NCBI GenBank assembly: GCA_044343935.1
Contig: JBIJDU010000029.1
Span: 1-13,993 of the forward strand
Source: AcAMD-5 sp044343935
Lineage (GTDB): Bacteria > Actinomycetota > Actinomycetes > S36-B12 > UBA5976
Length of the DNA stretch: 13,993 bases
Reading direction: 5' to 3'
Below the pieces are notes generated by a model. It saw only the letters and a program-made list of their open reading frames with translations, made no database searches and was not told the DNA's origin. Shown here piece by piece: positions 6,244 through 13,993 of the stretch; positions within the stretch are counted from its first letter, which is position 1; each line of letters begins with the position of its first letter. The translations under genes were made by a program, and so were the position numbers.

Positions 6244-7485
6244 ATGAGCGCGCATCCACGAGTTGTTGTTACCGGTTTAGGACTGGTCACCCCGTTGGGC
6301 ATAGACGTTGCCAGCACTTGGCAAGCTGTGCTCGCGGGTCGCTCGGGGGTGCGCGCTTTACATGAAGATTGGGCATCGGACATCAATTCACGCATTGCTG
6401 GTGCAATTGATACGGACTTATCAAACGTATTGGACAAAGTTGCAGCCCGTCGGATGGATCGCTCTACTCAGTTTGCGGTGATTGCGGCCAAGCAAGCAGT
6501 TGCTGATGCCAACGTGTTAGCTGAAGTTGATCCAATCAGATTAGGTGTTGTGTTTGGCACTGGCATTGGTGGGTTATCTACCGTGATGCAGCAGATGGAG
6601 ATTTTGGCAGAACGCGGTCCAGATCGAGTAAATCCACTAACTGTGCCCATGATTATGCCAAATGCCGCAGCTGCGCTAATTGAATTAGAAATTGGTGCGC
6701 AAGCTGGTGCTCATGCACCAGTTTCGGCGTGTGCCACTTCAGCTGAAGCAATTGCCTGGGGCACGCAGATGATTCGAGCTGGCAGGGCTGATGTTGTAGT
6801 TGTTGGCGGTACGGAAGCGGTTATTAATAGATTGGCGATGGCAGCTTTTGCCGCAATGCGTGCCATGTCAACCCGCAATGATGATCCTGCCACTGCTTCT
6901 CGACCATATGACTTAGGACGCGACGGCTTTGTAATGAGTGAGGGTGCTGGTGCGCTTGTACTGGAGCGACATGAACATGCGGTTGCTCGTAATGCAAATA
7001 TCTATGCCGAGATTGCCGGTTTTGGGATGACTTCAGATGCCCACCACATCGCAGCCCCAGATCCAGAAGGTGCTGGCGCTGCCCGCGCCATGCTCGCTGC
7101 AGTCAGTGATGCTGGCGCCAGCATCACTGATGTCCTACATTTAAATGCGCACGCTACTTCCACTCCGCTGGGTGATATCGCTGAAGCGGCAGCTGTAAAG
7201 CGAGCATTTGGTTCACATACCGATCAAATTGCAGTGACCGCGCCAAAATCATCCATAGGTCACACCTTAGGTGGCGCGGGTGTAATTGAATCTATTCTGA
7301 CAATTTTAAGCATAATTAATAAGCAGATTCCACAAACAATCAACATTACTGATTTTGATCCAAAAGTTGAGTTAGATGTGGTGCGAGATTCCCATCGATC
7401 AATTACGAAATCTGAGATTTTGGCACTTAACAATTCATTTGGCTTTGGTGGCCATAATGTTTGTGTTGCAATTAGAAACTACTAA
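6244..7485 (+). CDS. fabF: Beta-ketoacyl-ACP synthase II
   Basis: FabF (KasA-like) extends acyl-ACP chains by condensation with malonyl-ACP. It has 413 residues, typical for KAS I/II. Catalytic residues are C163 in PVSACATS, H303 in NAHATSTPLGD, K335 in APKSSIGH and H340, with the glycine-rich end NNSFGFGGHN. The stretch MRAMSTRNDDP is shared with mycobacterial KasA. The start 11 bp after acpP has no clear Shine-Dalgarno sequence, so coupling to acpP translation is likely. The gene is last in the plus-strand block. No second KAS or accD gene follows, unlike Mycobacterium (kasB, accD6). Its TAA stop overlaps the stop of the convergent gene at 7482-7484. Confidence 0.97.
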   Translation: MSAHPRVVVTGLGLVTPLGIDVASTWQAVLAGRSGVRALHEDWASDINSRIAGAIDTDLSNVLDKVAARRMDRSTQFAVIAAKQAVADANVLAEVDPIRLGVVFGTGIGGLSTVMQQMEILAERGPDRVNPLTVPMIMPNAAAALIELEIGAQAGAHAPVSACATSAEAIAWGTQMIRAGRADVVVVGGTEAVINRLAMAAFAAMRAMSTRNDDPATASRPYDLGRDGFVMSEGAGALVLERHEHAVARNANIYAEIAGFGMTSDAHHIAAPDPEGAGAARAMLAAVSDAGASITDVLHLNAHATSTPLGDIAEAAAVKRAFGSHTDQIAVTAPKSSIGHTLGGAGVIESILTILSIINKQIPQTINITDFDPKVELDVVRDSHRSITKSEILALNNSFGFGGHNVCVAIRNY

Positions 7486-7964
7486 AATCCAAACGTTTCT
7501 TTAAATTGAGCTAACTCTTGTTTCGCCCATAACTGAAACTGCTCACTAGTAACCACAATGCCAGGGTCCGCGGTAACTACAAACTTAAGTTCAGTTTCAC
7601 TCTTTCTCCTAGCCGAAAAAGTTACAAATAACTCCGACTCATATTCCAACTTGGTCTGCGCAATCACATTAGTAGTGATTTTAGCCCTAATCAAATTAGC
7701 AAATTCATTTTCGGTAGCTTGCGGATCTAGTTGCAGCAGTAAGGTTTTGTTTCCAGTTTCGCTGTGATAACTAATGCTTAATTCTGGTGGATTAAAACTA
7801 GCTTGGAACATGTCATACCAGTTGATGATAAAACTTCTACTAATTATTCCGGTTTCAGTTGCAACCACTGGGCCAACCTGAGTTTCGGCATAACTTAAAA
7901 TGCTTTGCGCTGGTGCTAGTGCTTGATACTTAGCCGCAACCTGATTGCGTCGACCTAATCGCAC
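7482..7964 (-). CDS. Uncharacterised protein downstream of dnaG
   Basis: This is a 160-residue protein I cannot assign. It opens with a basic MRLGRRNQVAAKYQ, then SILSYAETQVGPVVATETGII, a mix of short strands around SRSFIINWYDMF, and ends with an Ala/Gln/Phe-rich helix. There is no signal peptide, membrane segment, metal motif or catalytic signature. The opening 'threshold-then-readout' strand pattern loosely recalls small actinobacterial proteins of unknown function with a PH-like fold, but that is a faint impression. The start is a GTG that overlaps the dnaG TAG stop by one base (TAGTG), so it is probably translated by coupling after dnaG. Its stop overlaps the fabF stop on the other strand. 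Confidence 0.75.
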   Translation of the reverse strand: MRLGRRNQVAAKYQALAPAQSILSYAETQVGPVVATETGIISRSFIINWYDMFQASFNPPELSISYHSETGNKTLLLQLDPQATENEFANLIRAKITTNVIAQTKLEYESELFVTFSARRKSETELKFVVTADPGIVVTSEQFQLWAKQELAQFKETFGF

Positions 7965-9775
7965 TAGATTCCCATCGCCTGTTCTCTCAGTGTTCGGCGA
8001 TGCTGTTCTAGTGCTACCAACTCAGCAAACATTTTGTCGTATTTCGCTTGCTCATCAACCGGATTTAATCGCTGCAGCGTGCGCTTTATGTCAGCTATTT
8101 GTCTAGTGGCATCTAGTTCCATCACTCGGGCATAAACCGCTTTGGCATAACGCTCAAGTTGCTCTTCACTTGTTTGAATTGGCTCAACTAGCAGCGCTCT
8201 AATTAAATTTTCAAGCTCTGGCTCGCCTGCGGCACTTAGCACTTGCGCATGTAAATCTGCCGATGTGCTGGCATGCATAATTGCCAAGAAAACCGCTTGA
8301 TGTTGCGCTGTGGCGAATGAACTTTGCTCTAATGCGGCAAACCAATCTGGCAGCAACTCTGGATGCTGTAGCGCCAACTTCAGCGCTTCTCGCTCTACTC
8401 GAACCACTGGATCTAGTAAATCAACACTTGGTAGCACAGCTTCTGCTGCTGCTTTGGGTTTTTTCCCGATCGCATCTTTTAATGCCGCCGGCTCTACCCC
8501 AATCCAGCCAGCAGTTAACCTTAAATATTCTGGCCGTAGCGCTGGATCTTTGATTCCAGCAATAAGCGGCGCAACCGATCTAGTTGCCGCTACTCGACCT
8601 TCTGGAGATTCGATCGGATACTGCGCGATATTTGACTTAATGGCAAACTCAAACAACGGAATTCGCCGAGCCACTAATTCACGCACTGCTTCAGGTCCAC
8701 GTTGTAATCGCAGATCACACGGATCAAGTCCAGTTGGTTCAATTGCCACAAAAGTTTGGCTGGTGATCTGCGCATCTAACTCAAAGGCTTTTAATGCCGC
8801 TTTCTGGCCGGCGGCATCACCATCAAACGTGAAAATTACTTCACCACGTAATTCTTCTTGATCCATCAAAAGTCGACGCAATATCCGAACATGGTCTTCC
8901 CCAAATGCCGTGCCACATGTTGCAACTGCAGTCTCGACACCACTTAAATGCGCTGCCATTACATCGGTATAGCCCTCAACAATTACTGCTTGACGGCGCC
9001 TGGCAATTTCTTTTCGGGCTAAATCAATGCCGTATAGCACTTGACTCTTTTTATATAGGGGCGTTTCTGGCGTATTTAAATATTTTGGTCCATCATCGTT
9101 ATCTTTAAGTTTGCGCGCACCAAATCCAATTGTGTCGCCCGAGGAGTCTCGAATTGGCCAGATCAATCTGCCCCGGAAACGATCATAAATTCCGCGCTGG
9201 CCATCAATTGCCAATCCAGCAGTCTTTAACTCTTCATCGGTAAATCCATTGGCGCGTAAGTGTTCAGTTAACGAACCCCACTCATCTGGTGCATAACCAA
9301 CTCCAAATTTAGTTGCTGCTGCTTTGTCAAAACCGCGTGATTGCAGAAACTCTCGACCAATTTCGGCTGCTTTGGTGTCTAATTGTGCTTGATAGAACTT
9401 CTCGGCTAATCGATTAGCTTCAATGAGTCTAGTGCGATTACCAACTGGCTTTGCACTGGTGTTTCCCGATGCCACGTAGCGTAAATTCATTCCCAGCTTG
9501 CCAGCTAATTTTTCAATTGCTTCGGTAAAACTTAGGTGGTCAACTTTTTGCAGAAAATTAACTGTGTCACCACCTTCATTGCAACCAAAGCAGAACCACA
9601 ATCCCTTACTTGGTGTGACGTGAAAGGATGGACTTTTTTCATCATGAAACGGGCAAATGCCTTTAAGGCTGCCGCCGCCGGCAGGTTTTAGCGTGACATA
9701 GTCGCGAACTACTTCATCGATTCGGGAGCGGTCACGGACAGCCGCCACATCTTCATCATGTATTCGTCCGGCCAT
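7964..9775 (-). CDS. dnaG: DNA primase
   Basis: DnaG makes the RNA primers for DNA replication at the fork, recruited by DnaB helicase. The protein has 603 residues. The N-terminal CHC2 zinc finger has C41, H44, C62 and C65 (CPFH...CFGC) with the usual DEKSPSFHV between. The catalytic core follows, with DRFRGRLIWPI near 198-208 and the TOPRIM domain at about 261-345. That domain carries E267 in EGYTD, D318/D320 in FDGDAAG, and later DPCDL (351-355). The C-terminal 150 or so residues are helical and charged, as expected for the helicase-binding domain. The start MAGRIHDEDV matches actinobacterial primases, although no Shine-Dalgarno sequence precedes it; see the leaderless promoter entry. It lies 36 bp after dgt. 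Confidence 0.97.
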   Translation of the reverse strand: MAGRIHDEDVAAVRDRSRIDEVVRDYVTLKPAGGGSLKGICPFHDEKSPSFHVTPSKGLWFCFGCNEGGDTVNFLQKVDHLSFTEAIEKLAGKLGMNLRYVASGNTSAKPVGNRTRLIEANRLAEKFYQAQLDTKAAEIGREFLQSRGFDKAAATKFGVGYAPDEWGSLTEHLRANGFTDEELKTAGLAIDGQRGIYDRFRGRLIWPIRDSSGDTIGFGARKLKDNDDGPKYLNTPETPLYKKSQVLYGIDLARKEIARRRQAVIVEGYTDVMAAHLSGVETAVATCGTAFGEDHVRILRRLLMDQEELRGEVIFTFDGDAAGQKAALKAFELDAQITSQTFVAIEPTGLDPCDLRLQRGPEAVRELVARRIPLFEFAIKSNIAQYPIESPEGRVAATRSVAPLIAGIKDPALRPEYLRLTAGWIGVEPAALKDAIGKKPKAAAEAVLPSVDLLDPVVRVEREALKLALQHPELLPDWFAALEQSSFATAQHQAVFLAIMHASTSADLHAQVLSAAGEPELENLIRALLVEPIQTSEEQLERYAKAVYARVMELDATRQIADIKRTLQRLNPVDEQAKYDKMFAELVALEQHRRTLREQAMGI

Positions 9776-9787
9776 GGGTTAAGTCTA
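9776..9787 (-). promoter_or_regulatory. dnaG: Putative leaderless promoter (-10 element) of dnaG
   Basis: On the minus strand TAGACT (9787-9782) fits the TANNNT -10 consensus. It is followed by six bases and then the dnaG ATG, so transcription from the usual distance would start exactly on the A of the start codon. There is no ribosome site in front of this ATG. Leaderless mRNAs are common in actinobacteria. No good -35 hexamer is visible 17 bp upstream, which is tolerated by many actinobacterial promoters. Confidence 0.45.
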
Positions 9788-9811
9788 GGCGGGGGCTAAA
9801 TCTCGCGCCGG

Positions 9812-11023
9812 CTACTTACACAGCCGTTGATGCCACTGAACGGCAGTGATATCGGTCAGATTGGCAATCTGGTCCACGATCACCCGAGTGCGCTCAGCAT
9901 CGTTGGTGGCAGCAGCAAATGCCTCTTGGTGGACGGCATCTAGCGCTGTTGGGTCCTGCTGCTGGAGGGCGGCAAATAGTTCCGCGAGCAACTCGCGCTG
10001 CTGGGCATACTGTTTTGCCATCGCGGCTCGTTGCATCACATATGCCACGGCTAAAGTTTTAAGCACGGCAACTTCTGCCCGTATATCTGCCGGCACTATC
10101 AAATCGCCACCATATCGCGAGATCTGATTGCCAAATTCCGCTGATGTTGCCAACTCAGCTGCGCCAACAAAGCGGCCAATCAGCGTTGAGGTTATGGATT
10201 TTAATTGCGTTACAGATTTTCTAGTGCTATCGAAATTCGTTGGCCATTGGGCTAAATTCAAAATTCGATTTAACGCAAATAGTAACTCTTGATCGCTGGC
10301 ATTAGGTAAGTATCTAGCGATGCATTCATTAACAATTAACTTCTGCTCGTCACTATCGTGCAAGAGTTTTAAATCAATATGGCCGGCATGGATCGCATCT
10401 TCGACATCGTGCACCGAATAGGCCACATCATCGGCAAAATCCATAACTTGAGCTTCAAAGCAAACTGATCTGGCGTTAGTTGCGGATCGCACCCAATTAA
10501 ATAATTCGCTATCTGATTCATATGCGCCATACTTAACACTTGTTCGTTCTTTAAACCATGGATATTTACTGGCAGCATCTAGGCTTGCTCGAGTTAAGTT
10601 CAAACCATAACTACGTCGATCATCCATTACTTTTGTTTCTAATCTAGTCAACACTCGAAATGTTTGAGCATTACCTTCAAAACCGCCAATGCTCGCTGCT
10701 AATTCATCCAGTGCTGATTCGCCATTGTGGCCAAATGGTGGATGACCAACATCATGCGTTAATGCTGCTGTCTCAGTTAAATCCGGGTCTGCCCCTAGGG
10801 CATGTCCCAATTCGCGGGCAATCTGTGCCACTTCAAGGGTATGTGTTAGGCGGGATCGAGGAAAATCATGTTGCGCGGCAGTGAGCACTTGAGTTTTATT
10901 TGCTAACCGACGCAGCGATAGCGAGTGCAGCACTCGCGCTCGATCTCGTGCAAATTGCGAACGAGATGGATTTCCGGGAGATTCAGCGATAAAGCGCTCA
11001 GTATCAATTTCCTGGTAGGTCAT
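9812..11023 (-). CDS. dgt: dGTP triphosphohydrolase-like HD-domain protein
   Basis: Members of this family hydrolyse dGTP or other dNTPs to the nucleoside and triphosphate. The protein has 403 residues. The HD-domain metal ligands are visible: H61 in RSRLTHTLEVA, H90-D91 in LTHDVGHPPFGHNGE, and D196 or D199 in VMDFADDVAYSVHDVEDA. The N-terminal RVLHSLSLRRLANKTQV and DFPRSRLTH blocks are typical of bacterial dGTPases, and the C-terminal third is helical. Substrate range cannot be read from sequence. The ATG overlaps the preceding gene's TGA as ATGA (11020-11023), so the two are coupled. A dgt-dnaG order is also found in Mycobacterium, linking dNTP pool control to replication priming. Confidence 0.95.
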   Translation of the reverse strand: MTYQEIDTERFIAESPGNPSRSQFARDRARVLHSLSLRRLANKTQVLTAAQHDFPRSRLTHTLEVAQIARELGHALGADPDLTETAALTHDVGHPPFGHNGESALDELAASIGGFEGNAQTFRVLTRLETKVMDDRRSYGLNLTRASLDAASKYPWFKERTSVKYGAYESDSELFNWVRSATNARSVCFEAQVMDFADDVAYSVHDVEDAIHAGHIDLKLLHDSDEQKLIVNECIARYLPNASDQELLFALNRILNLAQWPTNFDSTRKSVTQLKSITSTLIGRFVGAAELATSAEFGNQISRYGGDLIVPADIRAEVAVLKTLAVAYVMQRAAMAKQYAQQRELLAELFAALQQQDPTALDAVHQEAFAAATNDAERTRVIVDQIANLTDITAVQWHQRLCK

Positions 11024-11613
11024 GACAAGATTCCAGTTCGTTGCAAAAACACATAACGCAGCACCGCCACAGTTTCGCGAACCACATAGTTAAATGTCAT
11101 TTTGGAACCAGCACCATAACGGGTAGGTGCACCAAAAGCCTCGTATCCCATATCCCGAACAATAATCAAACTTCTAACAGTATGGGCCGGATCTGTCACC
11201 AAGGTGACTCTGGTTGCACCTAGTTCTTTTAATCGATGATCAACTGCTCTCAAGCTATCTAGCGTATTAGTGCCCTTTGCAATTGCAATTACCGAAGCTC
11301 TGCTCATGCCTTTACTCAATAAATACTGTCGGCCCGTCTGTGCTTCGGTGGTGCGATCTCCTGGTTGATTTGATCCAGTAGTGATTACTTTGCGAGCAGT
11401 GCGAACTTTCCAAAGTTCATAAGCACGATCCAATCTGGCTTGCAGCACATCTGATGGTCGGCCATCGAACTGCGCTGCACCAAGCACCACGATGGCATCA
11501 GAGCGATAAAGCACATCTTTGCCACCAATATTTATCACCCAAGCTGAAACACCAAGCACCACCACTACTGAAGTTGCGATGATGATGGCAATAAATGTCT
11601 TAACTAAATGCAT
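11020..11613 (-). CDS. YdcF/SanA-like DUF218 membrane-anchored protein
   Basis: This is a 197-residue protein. Residues about 5-28 form one hydrophobic segment (TFIAIIIATSVVVVLGVSAW), probably a membrane anchor with the rest outside the membrane. The DUF218 domain follows from about 38: DAIVVLGAAQFDGRPSDVLQ, ARLDRAYELW, VITTGSNQPGDRTTEAQ and LVTDPAHTVRSLII. Relatives include E. coli SanA and ElyC, tied to envelope integrity, and YdcF, which binds S-adenosylmethionine; a precise reaction is not established. Its start overlaps the dusB stop by one base (TAATG) and its stop overlaps dgt by 4 bp, so it is embedded in the operon. Why an envelope protein sits between tRNA-modification and dNTP genes is not clear. 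Confidence 0.88.
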   Translation of the reverse strand: MHLVKTFIAIIIATSVVVVLGVSAWVINIGGKDVLYRSDAIVVLGAAQFDGRPSDVLQARLDRAYELWKVRTARKVITTGSNQPGDRTTEAQTGRQYLLSKGMSRASVIAIAKGTNTLDSLRAVDHRLKELGATRVTLVTDPAHTVRSLIIVRDMGYEAFGAPTRYGAGSKMTFNYVVRETVAVLRYVFLQRTGILS

Positions 11614-12788
11614 TACCCGCCGCTCACATCCAATTCAGCAGCAGCTAAATCTGCGGCAAAATCACCTAACTCATCCGGTGAATCCAGCCAACCTGCTGGC
11701 AAGCTAACTGGTCGTTCACTTGAAGTTCGACCACGAGGTCCATCAGCGGCGCTAGGAAATTCTTGTTGATCATCAATCAATCTAACTAGCTGGGCTAACT
11801 CAGTTAAAGTCGAGACCATACCTAACTTGGCACGAATTTCAGATCCAACTCTAAAACCTTTGAGATACCAAGCCACATGTTTGCGAAAATCTCGACAACC
11901 TTTGTATTCACCATAAAGCTCAACTAGCAACTCAGCATGACGCACCATTGTTGCAAGCACCTGCTGCAAATTCGGATCCTTGGGCATCTCATTGCCATTA
12001 AGTGCAGCTGCTAATTGCGCAAACAGCCAGGGCCGACCTAAACAGCCTCGGCCAACAACTACGCCAGCACAGCCTGTTTGTTGCATCATCGCTACCGCAT
12101 CGGATGCTTGCCAAATATCACCATTTCCAAGCACTGGCACGCCAAGTGGGGCAAGATCATCTACCAAAACTCTTATCTGAGACCAATCAGCGCTTGGGGC
12201 ATACATCTGTGCTGCGGTACGGGCATGAAGCGCAACCCAAGCAACTCCCTCTTGGGCCGCAGTTAAGCCAGCTTCGCGGAAAGTTAAATGATCTTGATCA
12301 ATTCCTAACCTCATCTTTACTGTCACTGGCACTGGTTTTACCCCAATTGAAGCTGCTGTTTCAGCCGCGGTTGATACTGCGGCCCGAATAATGTCTCGAA
12401 ATAAATTGCGCTTAAATGGTAATGCCGCACCGCCACCTTTACGAGTCACTTTTGGCACTGGGCAACCCATGTTTAAATCAATATGGTCAGCGCGATCTTC
12501 AGTAATTAACAACTTTACTGCCGCGGCCATGATTTTTGGCGATACACCATAAAGTTGAACTGAACGTGGCGTCTCATCTGGATCAAAGGTCACCATCTGA
12601 ATAGTTTCTTCATTGCGCTCAACGAGCGCGCGTGACGTGACCATTTCCGAAACGTAAAGTCCAGCACCATATTCCCGACATAATCTACGAAAAGCACTAT
12701 TAGTAATCCCCGCCATCGGCGCCAACACCACAGGTGGTGCAACACTAAAGCGCGGTGTTTGAATTGGTGCGAAGCCAGTTGCGGTCAT
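11613..12788 (-). CDS. dusB: tRNA-dihydrouridine synthase, DusB family
   Basis: DusB is an FMN enzyme that reduces specific uridines in tRNA to dihydrouridine. Residues are given from the TTG at 12800, so subtract 4 for the chosen ATG. LAPMAGITNSAFRRLCREYGAG starts at 26, with NMGCPVPKVTRKGGG carrying the catalytic C113. VTVKMRLG holds K162, LHARTA contributes H192, and the phosphate-binding end of the barrel is VLGNGDIW plus GVVVGRGCLGRPWLF. The C-terminal tail with LPAGWLDSPDELGD and DVSGG resembles actinobacterial homologues. I prefer the ATG at 12788, four bases after the glyS stop (391 aa). The TTG at 12800 would overlap glyS by 8 bp. Neither has a clear ribosome site, so translation probably relies on coupling to glyS. 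Confidence 0.95.
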   Translation of the reverse strand: MTATGFAPIQTPRFSVAPPVVLAPMAGITNSAFRRLCREYGAGLYVSEMVTSRALVERNEETIQMVTFDPDETPRSVQLYGVSPKIMAAAVKLLITEDRADHIDLNMGCPVPKVTRKGGGAALPFKRNLFRDIIRAAVSTAAETAASIGVKPVPVTVKMRLGIDQDHLTFREAGLTAAQEGVAWVALHARTAAQMYAPSADWSQIRVLVDDLAPLGVPVLGNGDIWQASDAVAMMQQTGCAGVVVGRGCLGRPWLFAQLAAALNGNEMPKDPNLQQVLATMVRHAELLVELYGEYKGCRDFRKHVAWYLKGFRVGSEIRAKLGMVSTLTELAQLVRLIDDQQEFPSAADGPRGRTSSERPVSLPAGWLDSPDELGDFAADLAAAELDVSGG

Positions 12789-12792
12789 TTTG

Positions 12793-13993
12793 TTAAGCAA
12801 TTGGTAAGCGCTGCGCTAGCCAGCCAGATAAGTTATCTAAGCTGATTCGCTGCTGCTCCATGGTATCGCGATCTCGCACTGTGACTGCTTGATCATCCAA
12901 CGTATCAAAATCCACCGTGACGCAATAGGGCGTACCAATTTCATCTTGACGGCGATATCTGCGGCCAATCGCGCCAGAATCATCAAACTCCACGTTGTAA
13001 CTCTTGCGAAGCATTGCTGCTAAATCCTTTGCCTTTGGCGACAACTCGGCATTTCGAGACAACGGCAACACAGCTACTTTTACTGGCGCCAACCTTGGAT
13101 CAAGTCGCAGCACAGTACGAACATCCTCGCCACCTTTGCTATTTGGTGCCTTATCTTCATCATAAGCATCTAATAGGAATGCCAGCACACATCTGGTTAA
13201 GCCAGCTGCAGGTTCAATTACATAAGGAACCCAACGCTCGCCAGATTCTTGATCGAAGTAAGAAAGATCAGTGCCTGAATGTTTTCCATGTGTAGTTAAA
13301 TCAAAATCAGTTCGGTTAGCCACGCCTTCTAACTCAGCCCACTCAGATCCGGCAAATCTAAATCGATATTCGATATCTACTGTTCGTTTTGAATAATGAG
13401 ATAACTTCTCTTTTGGATGTTCAAATCGACGAAGATTTTCTGGATTGATTCCTAAATCAGTGTACCAATTCCAGCGCTGCTCTAGCCAATAATCATGCCA
13501 CTGCTCATCTTCACCTGGCTTAACAAAAAATTCCATCTCCATTTGCTCAAATTCACGAGTTCTGAAAATGAAGTTGCCTGGTGTAATTTCATTTCGGAAG
13601 GATTTTCCAGTTTGGGCAATACCAAACGGTGGTTTTTTGCGTGCGGAAGTAAGTACATTTTGGAAATTAACGAAGATTCCTTGAGCAGTCTCTGGCCGCA
13701 AATAATGTAGCGATCCCTCATCTTCTACTACGCCAACTGTGGTTCGCAGCATTCCATTGAAATCTCTTGGTTCCGTGAACTGGCCTTTTACGCCACAATT
13801 GGCACAGCCAATTCCAGCTAAGCCACCTTCAGCAGGTTTGCCGTGCTTATTCTCGTATTCTTCCAATAACTGATCTGCGCGGAATCGCTTGTGGCAGTTC
13901 TTGCACTCAGTTAGCGGGTCAGCAAAGGCATTGACATGGCCAGATGCTTCCCAAACTTGCGGCGCCAAAATGATTGAAGAATCTAATCCCACC
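12793..13993 (-). CDS. glyS: Glycyl-tRNA synthetase, single-chain class II type (N-terminus off the edge)
   Basis: GlyS charges tRNA-Gly. The frame is open to the right edge and the visible 400 codons lack roughly the first 60 residues, which hold motif 1. The apparent GTG near the edge is an internal valine codon (family sequence V-G-x-DSSIIL), not a start. Counting from that valine, a zinc-type CxxC pair is present (C30/C33 and C63/C66), as in Streptomyces; Mycobacterium tuberculosis lacks it as I recall that sequence. Motif 2 is SFRNEITPGNFIFRTREFEQ (131-150), motif 3 lies in YVIEPAAGLTR (257-267), and the C-terminal anticodon-binding domain starts near LDPRLAPVKVAVLPLS. It heads the visible minus-strand operon, 4 bp before dusB. 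Confidence 0.97.
   Translation of the reverse strand, partial: VGLDSSIILAPQVWEASGHVNAFADPLTECKNCHKRFRADQLLEEYENKHGKPAEGGLAGIGCANCGVKGQFTEPRDFNGMLRTTVGVVEDEGSLHYLRPETAQGIFVNFQNVLTSARKKPPFGIAQTGKSFRNEITPGNFIFRTREFEQMEMEFFVKPGEDEQWHDYWLEQRWNWYTDLGINPENLRRFEHPKEKLSHYSKRTVDIEYRFRFAGSEWAELEGVANRTDFDLTTHGKHSGTDLSYFDQESGERWVPYVIEPAAGLTRCVLAFLLDAYDEDKAPNSKGGEDVRTVLRLDPRLAPVKVAVLPLSRNAELSPKAKDLAAMLRKSYNVEFDDSGAIGRRYRRQDEIGTPYCVTVDFDTLDDQAVTVRDRDTMEQQRISLDNLSGWLAQRLPIA

Noticed and set aside
8310..8861. 183-codon plus-strand frame inside dnaG
   Set aside because: Antisense shadow of a well-conserved primase region, rich in Ser/Asn/Ala as such shadows usually are; no supporting start signal.
9809..9826. 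Possible terminator hairpin (CGGCT, 8-nt loop, AGCCG) between dgt and dnaG
   Set aside because: The stem is only 5 bp, overlaps the dgt stop codon and has no T-run after it.
13984..13992. glyS start near the right edge
   Set aside because: The GTG there encodes the conserved internal valine before GLDSSIIL; motif 1 is still missing, so the gene continues past the window.
1..13993. CRISPR, insertion sequences, phage, toxin-antitoxin or defence genes
   Set aside because: Every gene of useful length but one is a recognisable housekeeping family; no tandem repeats, transposase or integrase motifs, or terminal repeats were seen.

Overview
This window reads as a slice of chromosomal housekeeping DNA from an actinobacterium. 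Protein sequences and gene order agree on this: an AhpE-type peroxiredoxin and a DUF3052 protein sit divergent to a homodimeric pyruvate dehydrogenase E1 (aceE). These are followed by a fabD-fabH-acpP-fabF cluster, and further on come actinobacterial-type dnaG, dgt, dusB and a zinc-motif glycyl-tRNA synthetase. By eye the base composition is well below that of Streptomyces or Mycobacterium, roughly half or less G+C, with many A/T-ending codons. Genes are tightly packed, with 1-4 bp overlaps. That fits a streamlined, lower-GC lineage such as the freshwater Nanopelagicales (acI), but the lineage is an inference that the sequence alone does not prove.

Layout. Positions 1-78 hold the last 25 codons of an unidentified plus-strand gene. 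A minus-strand tRNA-Val(UAC) follows at 80-153, with a perfect inverted repeat touching its 5' side. The minus-strand pair DUF3052 -> ahpE occupies 1067-184. A 148-bp divergent region (1068-1215) separates it from the plus-strand block aceE (1216-3951), fabD (4015-4953), fabH (4950-5951), acpP (5993-6232) and fabF (6244-7485). A second block runs on the minus strand from the right edge: glyS (cut by the edge) -> dusB -> DUF218/YdcF-like membrane protein -> dgt -> dnaG -> a 160-aa protein of unknown function. The two blocks converge at 7482-7485, where the two stop codons overlap.

How the genes work together. AceE starts conversion of pyruvate to acetyl-CoA. FabD loads malonyl groups onto the acyl carrier protein AcpP, FabH starts chains and FabF extends them, so the plus-strand block links acetyl-CoA production to type II fatty acid synthesis. 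The minus-strand block joins translation (GlyS, DusB), dNTP hydrolysis (Dgt) and replication priming (DnaG) in what looks like one operon, with a possible extra leaderless promoter directly in front of dnaG.

No mobile element, CRISPR array, defence island, phage gene or other unusual multi-gene system is visible. The points most worth a second look are small: inverted repeats in the aceE-fabD and fabH-acpP gaps, a leaderless-promoter arrangement at dnaG, the hairpin next to the tRNA, the overlapping convergent stops, and the uncharacterised protein downstream of dnaG.
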